Positions 4,868 through 8,225 of a stretch of 8,225 nucleotides of DNA are shown one piece after another. Origin of the DNA: Desulfobacteraceae bacterium. GTDB taxonomy: Bacteria > Desulfobacterota > Desulfobacteria > Desulfobacterales > Desulfobacteraceae. The position numbers and the translations under genes were made by a program. Position 1 is the stretch's first letter. Every line of letters starts with the position of its first letter. The stretch lies in contig DAOWDR010000407.1 in the NCBI GenBank assembly GCA_030638935.1, forward strand, positions 1 through 8,225, given 5' to 3'. Under the pieces are notes generated by a model that saw only the letters and a list, made by a program, of their open reading frames with translations, did no database searches and was not told the DNA's origin.

Positions 4868-6483
4868 TTAAGAAAACTGATTTTTTAGTGATCGGCAGCG
4901 GCATTGCCGGACTAAGCTATGCATTAAAGGTAGCAGAGTTTGGAACGGTCACCATTGTGACTAAGAAAAAGATTCAAAAAAGCAATACCGCCCTGGCCCA
5001 GGGTGGAGTGGCGGCGGTTTTCAGTGATCTGGACTCCTTTGATCTCCACATAAAAGATACACTTAGTGCAGGGGACGGCCTCTGCACCCAGGAAGTAGTA
5101 AAAATGGTGGTGGAAAACGGCCCCAAACGCATCAAGGAACTGTCCCAACAGGGGGCACGTTTTAACATGGAGGGTGATGGAGAATATGATTTTGCCCTGG
5201 GTAAGGAAGGGGGACATTCTGCCAAACGGATTGTTTTTGCCCAGGACCTCACCGGTAAGGAAATTGAAGATACCCTGGTGGCAAAGGTTGAAAATAATGA
5301 GAACATCACCATCCTGGAAGATCATATTGCAGTTAACCTGATTACATTTTTCACCAGCGTCAGGAACGGTCTTGTGGTCACCCAGCATGACAATATTTGC
5401 TGCGGCGCCTATGTTCTGGATAATAAAACCGGAAAAATCGAGACCTTTTATTCCGGGATCACCCTGCTTGCCACAGGCGGTGCCAGCAAGGTATATCTAT
5501 ATACCTCCAACCCGGATATTGCCACAGGGGACGGGATTGCCATGGCCTATAGGGCTGGTGCATCCGTAGCCAACCTTGAGTTTGTCCAGTTCCACCCCAC
5601 CTGTCTCTATCATCCCGAAGCCAAGAATTTTTTGATTTCAGAAGCGGTCAGGGGGGAGGGTGCCCTTTTAATCGATGAAAAGGGAAAAAGGTTCATGGAT
5701 GAATATTCGAAGGACAAGGAGCTTGCCTGCAGGGACGTTGTGGCAAGGGCCATTGATAATGAATTAAAAAAAACAGGGGCTGACTCGGTATTTCTGGATA
5801 TTTCCCATAGGGATGCCGGCTTTATAAAATCCAGGTTTCCCAATATATATGCCCGATGTATGGAATGCGGCATAGACATGACAAGAGAGCCCATTCCCGT
5901 TGTGCCTGCTGCCCATTACATGTGCGGAGGAGTGGCAACTGACTTGAACGGGAAAACCGATGTTCAGCGGCTATATGCGGTGGGGGAAACAGCCTGCACA
6001 GGCCTTCACGGTGCCAATCGCCTGGCATCCAACTCATTGCTGGAAGCCCTGGTTTATTCCCACAATGCCTATAAATCTTCCCTTGATGAGTTTAAGACAA
6101 TTGGCAACAAAATCACCGTTACCCTGGACCCCTGGGATGAAACCGATAAGGGAGATAGTGATGAAGCCATTGTTGTATCCCATAACTGGGATGAGATCCG
6201 GAGGCTCATGTGGAATTATGTGGGAATTGTCCGGTCTGACAAACGATTACAGAGGGCCAAGCGGAGGATTGAAAATATCCAGCAGGAGATCAATGAATAT
6301 TATTGGGATTTCAAGGTGACCTCGGATATAATTGAATTGAGGAATTTGGCTACAGTTGCTGAATTGATTATTCAATCTGCCCTGATTCGGAAAGAAAGCC
6401 GGGGACTTCATTATAATATTGAATACCCGGGCCGGGACGATGTGAACTGGCTTAAACACACCATTCTTAAAAAGCAGTTTTAA
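4864..6483 (+). CDS. nadB: L-aspartate oxidase
   Basis: NadB is a cytosolic flavoenzyme that oxidises L-aspartate to iminoaspartate, which NadA condenses to quinolinate for NAD. The 539-residue length equals that of E. coli NadB (540). The FAD-binding loop GSGIAG is at 11-16 and the ALAQGG flavin motif at 43-48. Active-site residues fall at the same numbers as in E. coli: H244 (QFHPT), R290 (CRDVVARAID), H351 (AAHYMCGGV) and R386 (HGANRLASNS). The EGGHS motif (115-119) supplies the substrate-site Glu. These separate NadB from fumarate reductase/succinate dehydrogenase flavoproteins, with which it shares the fold. It can use fumarate instead of oxygen as electron acceptor, which suits an anaerobe. 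The ATG overlaps the SH3 gene stop (ATGA). nadA and nadC are not in the window. The gene converges on the minus-strand gene with 31 bp between stop codons and no clear terminator. Confidence 0.95.
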   Translation: MIKKTDFLVIGSGIAGLSYALKVAEFGTVTIVTKKKIQKSNTALAQGGVAAVFSDLDSFDLHIKDTLSAGDGLCTQEVVKMVVENGPKRIKELSQQGARFNMEGDGEYDFALGKEGGHSAKRIVFAQDLTGKEIEDTLVAKVENNENITILEDHIAVNLITFFTSVRNGLVVTQHDNICCGAYVLDNKTGKIETFYSGITLLATGGASKVYLYTSNPDIATGDGIAMAYRAGASVANLEFVQFHPTCLYHPEAKNFLISEAVRGEGALLIDEKGKRFMDEYSKDKELACRDVVARAIDNELKKTGADSVFLDISHRDAGFIKSRFPNIYARCMECGIDMTREPIPVVPAAHYMCGGVATDLNGKTDVQRLYAVGETACTGLHGANRLASNSLLEALVYSHNAYKSSLDEFKTIGNKITVTLDPWDETDKGDSDEAIVVSHNWDEIRRLMWNYVGIVRSDKRLQRAKRRIENIQQEINEYYWDFKVTSDIIELRNLATVAELIIQSALIRKESRGLHYNIEYPGRDDVNWLKHTILKKQF

Positions 6484-6514
6484 TGGTTAATAAAGAATGC
6501 TTGGAGCAGGCAGC

Positions 6515-7177
6515 CTAATTGGAGTCCTCTTTCCTATAGTCAGCGATGAATTTTTTGATCTGTTTTAAATAGGGGAGCATAACAATAATGACAATGGCTC
6601 CGAATATATATTGGATCATGTGGAAGCGCTGTTCTAAAAATTCAAAGCCATAGCACCATGCAATATTGGCAGTCAGGGTTCCCAGAGCCGTAGCCGTGAA
6701 ATTTCTGAAAAGACCTAGCTTGAGCATATAACCGATAATGGAGCCCACCACAGGCCCTGTCACCGGCAGGGGAGCCATGACAAAAATGAAAATTCCGACC
6801 CAGCCATAGGATGAAATTTTTTCTTTTTGTTCCAGGGCTTTTACCGCCAGCTTTTCCATGAATTTTTTGATCCATTCAATTTTCAGATAGTCGGTGGTGC
6901 TTAGGACAAAGCCTGAATAGGTAAAACAGACGATCAAAACTTCAACATAAAAATTATAGGCAATGGTTGTGAAGGGGTTGAAACCGTTGAGAATGCATAG
7001 ACCAATACCGCCGGCACGACTTCCCACAATATGGGTTAAAAATACAAAAAAAAGTATTTTTGTTGTGTCAAAGTCTATGAATCCGTAAATTACAAGAAAG
7101 AGAACAAGCACCATGGTCAGAAAGGCACCTAGTAAAAAAAGCCTGCCCTCAACGGTTTGGAATAAAGTTTTTTTCAT
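6515..7177 (-). CDS. Putative small multi-drug export family membrane protein
   Basis: This 220-residue, strongly hydrophobic protein resembles the small multi-drug export family (Pfam Sm_multidrug_ex, PF06695). Likely membrane segments are about 12-34, 40-62, 72-93, 127-153, 160-180 and 187-204. The best signature is APLPVTGPVVGSIIGYMLKL (135-154), matching the family's proline-glycine re-entrant-like motif. The stretch GSRAGGIGLCILNGFNPF (52-69) is also conserved-looking. A charged amphipathic segment (about 98-122) joins the two halves. Transport of drugs is a family name, not a demonstrated role, and a DedA-like membrane-homeostasis role is an alternative. It has a strong predicted promoter at 7240-7268, but no clear Shine-Dalgarno before the ATG (GACACAA precedes it), so translation may be weak or the start may differ slightly. 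Confidence 0.6.
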   Translation of the reverse strand: MKKTLFQTVEGRLFLLGAFLTMVLVLFLVIYGFIDFDTTKILFFVFLTHIVGSRAGGIGLCILNGFNPFTTIAYNFYVEVLIVCFTYSGFVLSTTDYLKIEWIKKFMEKLAVKALEQKEKISSYGWVGIFIFVMAPLPVTGPVVGSIIGYMLKLGLFRNFTATALGTLTANIAWCYGFEFLEQRFHMIQYIFGAIVIIVMLPYLKQIKKFIADYRKEDSN

Positions 7178-7239
7178 TTGTGTCTGGCAATCATATTTAT
7201 AAAGGTAACCCTTAGATTATTTATTAATTAAAACAAAAC

Positions 7240-7268
7240 TTTATAAAGTAAGCCATAAAGATTGTCAA
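7240..7268 (-). promoter_or_regulatory. Strong candidate sigma70-type promoter for the export-family gene
   Basis: On the minus strand a perfect TTGACA (7268-7263) is followed by exactly 17 bp and TATAAA (7245-7240, 5/6 to TATAAT). Transcription would begin near 7233, giving a leader of about 55 nt before the ATG at 7177. The 9-mer TTTATAAAG (+ strand), with the palindrome TTTATAAA inside, covers the -10 (7240-7248) and recurs at 7196-7204 in the leader, so a repressor site is conceivable. The good promoter shows the gene can be expressed independently of ubiE. Confidence 0.65.
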
Positions 7269-7284
7269 GAAGCTGGTATATCCC

Positions 7285-7418
7285 AAACCACCGGGGAACT
7301 TGTTTATGTGTGATCCCTTCAGGCCTTTTTGGCCGGGCCTTTTTGGAAATTTATGCCCCTAAATCCTATTGCAAGTATTACGTTTTTATTACAAATTCAG
7401 GCAATTGTTCCCCGGTTT
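7285..7418. repeat. Long-range inverted repeat in the spacer between ubiE/menG and the export-family gene
   Basis: CCGGGGAAC (7291-7299) and GTTCCCCGG (7407-7415) are perfect 9-bp inverted copies. An extra A-T pair (7290/7416) extends them, or AAACC (7285-7289) can pair with GGTTT (7414-7418) if ACC is bulged. The arms enclose about 107 bases without an ORF. Transcribed downstream of ubiE on the minus strand, it could form an RNA domain at the 3' end of the ubiE message; it could also be a small mobile or repeat element. The rest of the 7178-7428 spacer holds the promoter at 7240-7268 and otherwise AT-rich DNA. Confidence 0.45.
7322..7346. repeat. Tandem GGCCTTTTTGG direct repeat
   Basis: GGCCTTTTTGG occurs at 7322-7332 and 7336-7346 (14-bp period). 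The GGCC blocks are self-complementary, so several short hairpins are possible, including GGCC-T5-GGCC at 7322-7334. On the + strand, a GGCC/GGCC stem (7322-7325/7336-7339) followed by T5 looks like a weak terminator, but no + strand gene ends here. It lies inside the arms of the 7285-7418 inverted repeat. Confidence 0.4.
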
Positions 7419-7428
7419 AAAAAAGGTA

Positions 7429-8130
7429 TTATTTTTTGGTTCCCACAAACAGGGTTACAATACCAAAGGTCATCTGCTTGAATCTGATCTGCTTAAATCC
7501 TGATGTTTTCATGATTTTTGCAAAGGAAACCGAGTCTGGAAAATTCAATACAGATTCCGGCAAATAGCTATAGGCATTATTGTGTTTGGAAAAAAAAGAA
7601 CCGATCAAGGGAAGAATTTTTCTAAAATAGCCCAAATAGATCTGTCGGAAAAAACCTTTTTCCGGTGTGGTCAATTCCAACACCACCAGCCTGCCTTCTT
7701 TTTTTAGAACCTTGTGAAATTCTTGGATAGCCCGGTGCCGGTCCATGATATTCCGGATACCAAAGGCAATAAAAACCGCATCAAATTTATTTTTTTTAAA
7801 GGGAAGGTGGAGGGCATCTGCATTTAAAAGTTCAATGGTTGAATTTTTTTTGTGCAACAGCTTTTGACGGCCAAGGCCAAGCATGCCAAGGGAAAAATCA
7901 AGGCCGAAAATTTTTACCCTCCCACTTAATTGGGTGCTGATCTCAAGGGCCACATCACAGGTGCCGCAGGCCACATCCATGACACGACTGTCTGTTGTAA
8001 GTTTTGCCGCACGTACCATCTGGGTTCTCCAGAACGTATCCTGTCGAAAGCTGAGCAGACGGTTTAAAAAATCATATCTAGGTGATATTTTGTCAAACAT
8101 CTCTTTGACAAAATCAAGTTCTTCATTCAT
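7429..8130 (-). CDS. ubiE: Demethylmenaquinone/ubiquinone C-methyltransferase (UbiE/MenG family)
   Basis: This 233-residue class I SAM methyltransferase performs the C-methylation step of menaquinone (MenG) or ubiquinone synthesis at the inner membrane. An anaerobe of the suspected type would make menaquinone. Both family signatures are present: MFDKISPRYDFLNRLLS near the N-terminus (about 11-27) and YSYLPESVLNFP (187-198). SAM motif I reads MDVACGTCD (51-59), with Cys where the family usually has the last Gly of GTGD; FGIRNIMD (123-130) and LELTTP (about 152-157) follow as expected. I chose the ATG at 8130 because AGG lies 9 bases upstream; an in-frame TTG at 8139 directly abuts that AGG and is less likely. 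Length fits the family (230-250). A hairpin CTGA-TAAAG-TCAG overlaps the ribosome site region. No terminator with a U-run is seen after the stop. Confidence 0.88.
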   Translation of the reverse strand: MNEELDFVKEMFDKISPRYDFLNRLLSFRQDTFWRTQMVRAAKLTTDSRVMDVACGTCDVALEISTQLSGRVKIFGLDFSLGMLGLGRQKLLHKKNSTIELLNADALHLPFKKNKFDAVFIAFGIRNIMDRHRAIQEFHKVLKKEGRLVVLELTTPEKGFFRQIYLGYFRKILPLIGSFFSKHNNAYSYLPESVLNFPDSVSFAKIMKTSGFKQIRFKQMTFGIVTLFVGTKK

Positions 8131-8184
8131 CGTTGACAACCTGACTTTATCAGTTATTTCATTGTATCTGCCCGGCTGGTAGGA

Positions 8185-8213
8185 AAAATACCATACTCAA
8201 ACAAATATTACAA
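8185..8213 (-). promoter_or_regulatory. Weak candidate promoter for ubiE/menG
   Basis: On the minus strand TTGTAA (8213-8208) and TATTTT (8190-8185), each 4/6 to consensus, stand 17 bp apart, about 55 bases before the ATG at 8130. The spacing is ideal but both hexamers are poor, and the window ends soon after, so an upstream gene in the same operon cannot be excluded. Confidence 0.22.
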
Positions 8214-8225
8214 CTATAACCGAAC

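Noticed and set aside
6462..6499. CATTCTT/AAGAATG as a bidirectional terminator between nadB and the export-family gene
   Set aside because: 7 bp of mostly A-T pairs with a 24-base loop and no T-run; not convincing.
7322..7344. GGCC stem plus T5 as an intrinsic terminator on the + strand
   Set aside because: Only 4 bp of stem, and no + strand gene ends upstream of it.

Overview
This 8.2 kb stretch looks like chromosomal DNA of a Gram-negative anaerobe, most likely a sulfate-reducing Desulfobacterota (Desulfobacter/Desulfobacula-like). That placement is inference. It rests on a mid-GC genome with AT-rich spacers, a YgiM-type SH3 envelope protein, a UbiE/MenG methyltransferase for (mena)quinone, a CPLAR-type TcdA, and a possible selenocysteine codon, since selenoproteins are frequent in that group. 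No phage, IS transposase, CRISPR array, tRNA or rRNA was seen.

Layout. Bases 2-138 hold a compact foldable element with 19-bp terminal inverted repeats. An AT-rich leader (about 140-384) with a good sigma70-type promoter and an 11-bp dyad precedes an Asp/Glu racemase (385-1074, +). A tight + strand cluster follows: a PurF-like amidophosphoribosyltransferase that has lost its glutaminase residues (1164-2567), a TatD-family metal hydrolase interrupted by an in-frame UGA (2593-3375), and a TcdA/ThiF-family E1-like enzyme (3391-4122) that ends in an 8-bp hairpin. A 130-bp spacer with direct repeats and a candidate promoter leads to a two-gene unit, the SH3-domain membrane protein (4253-4867) and nadB (4864-6483), joined by an ATGA overlap. 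Converging from the other strand are a small multidrug-export-family membrane protein (6515-7177, -), with its own very good promoter, and ubiE/menG (7429-8130, -). These two are separated by 251 bp that contain a long-range inverted repeat.

How the genes fit together. Most are housekeeping: NAD synthesis from aspartate (nadB), tRNA t6A cyclisation (tcdA), quinone methylation (ubiE/menG) and D-amino-acid or racemase metabolism. They do not form one obvious pathway. The two points that most deserve a second look are the TatD gene and the PurF-like protein. TatD reads as one 260-codon frame with all six metal ligands but a UGA at codon 146; a SECIS-like hairpin lies 31 nt downstream, and a recent nonsense mutation is the rival explanation. 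The PurF-like protein has Gly where the catalytic N-terminal Cys should be, yet keeps the four [4Fe-4S]-type cysteines and a PRPP loop.
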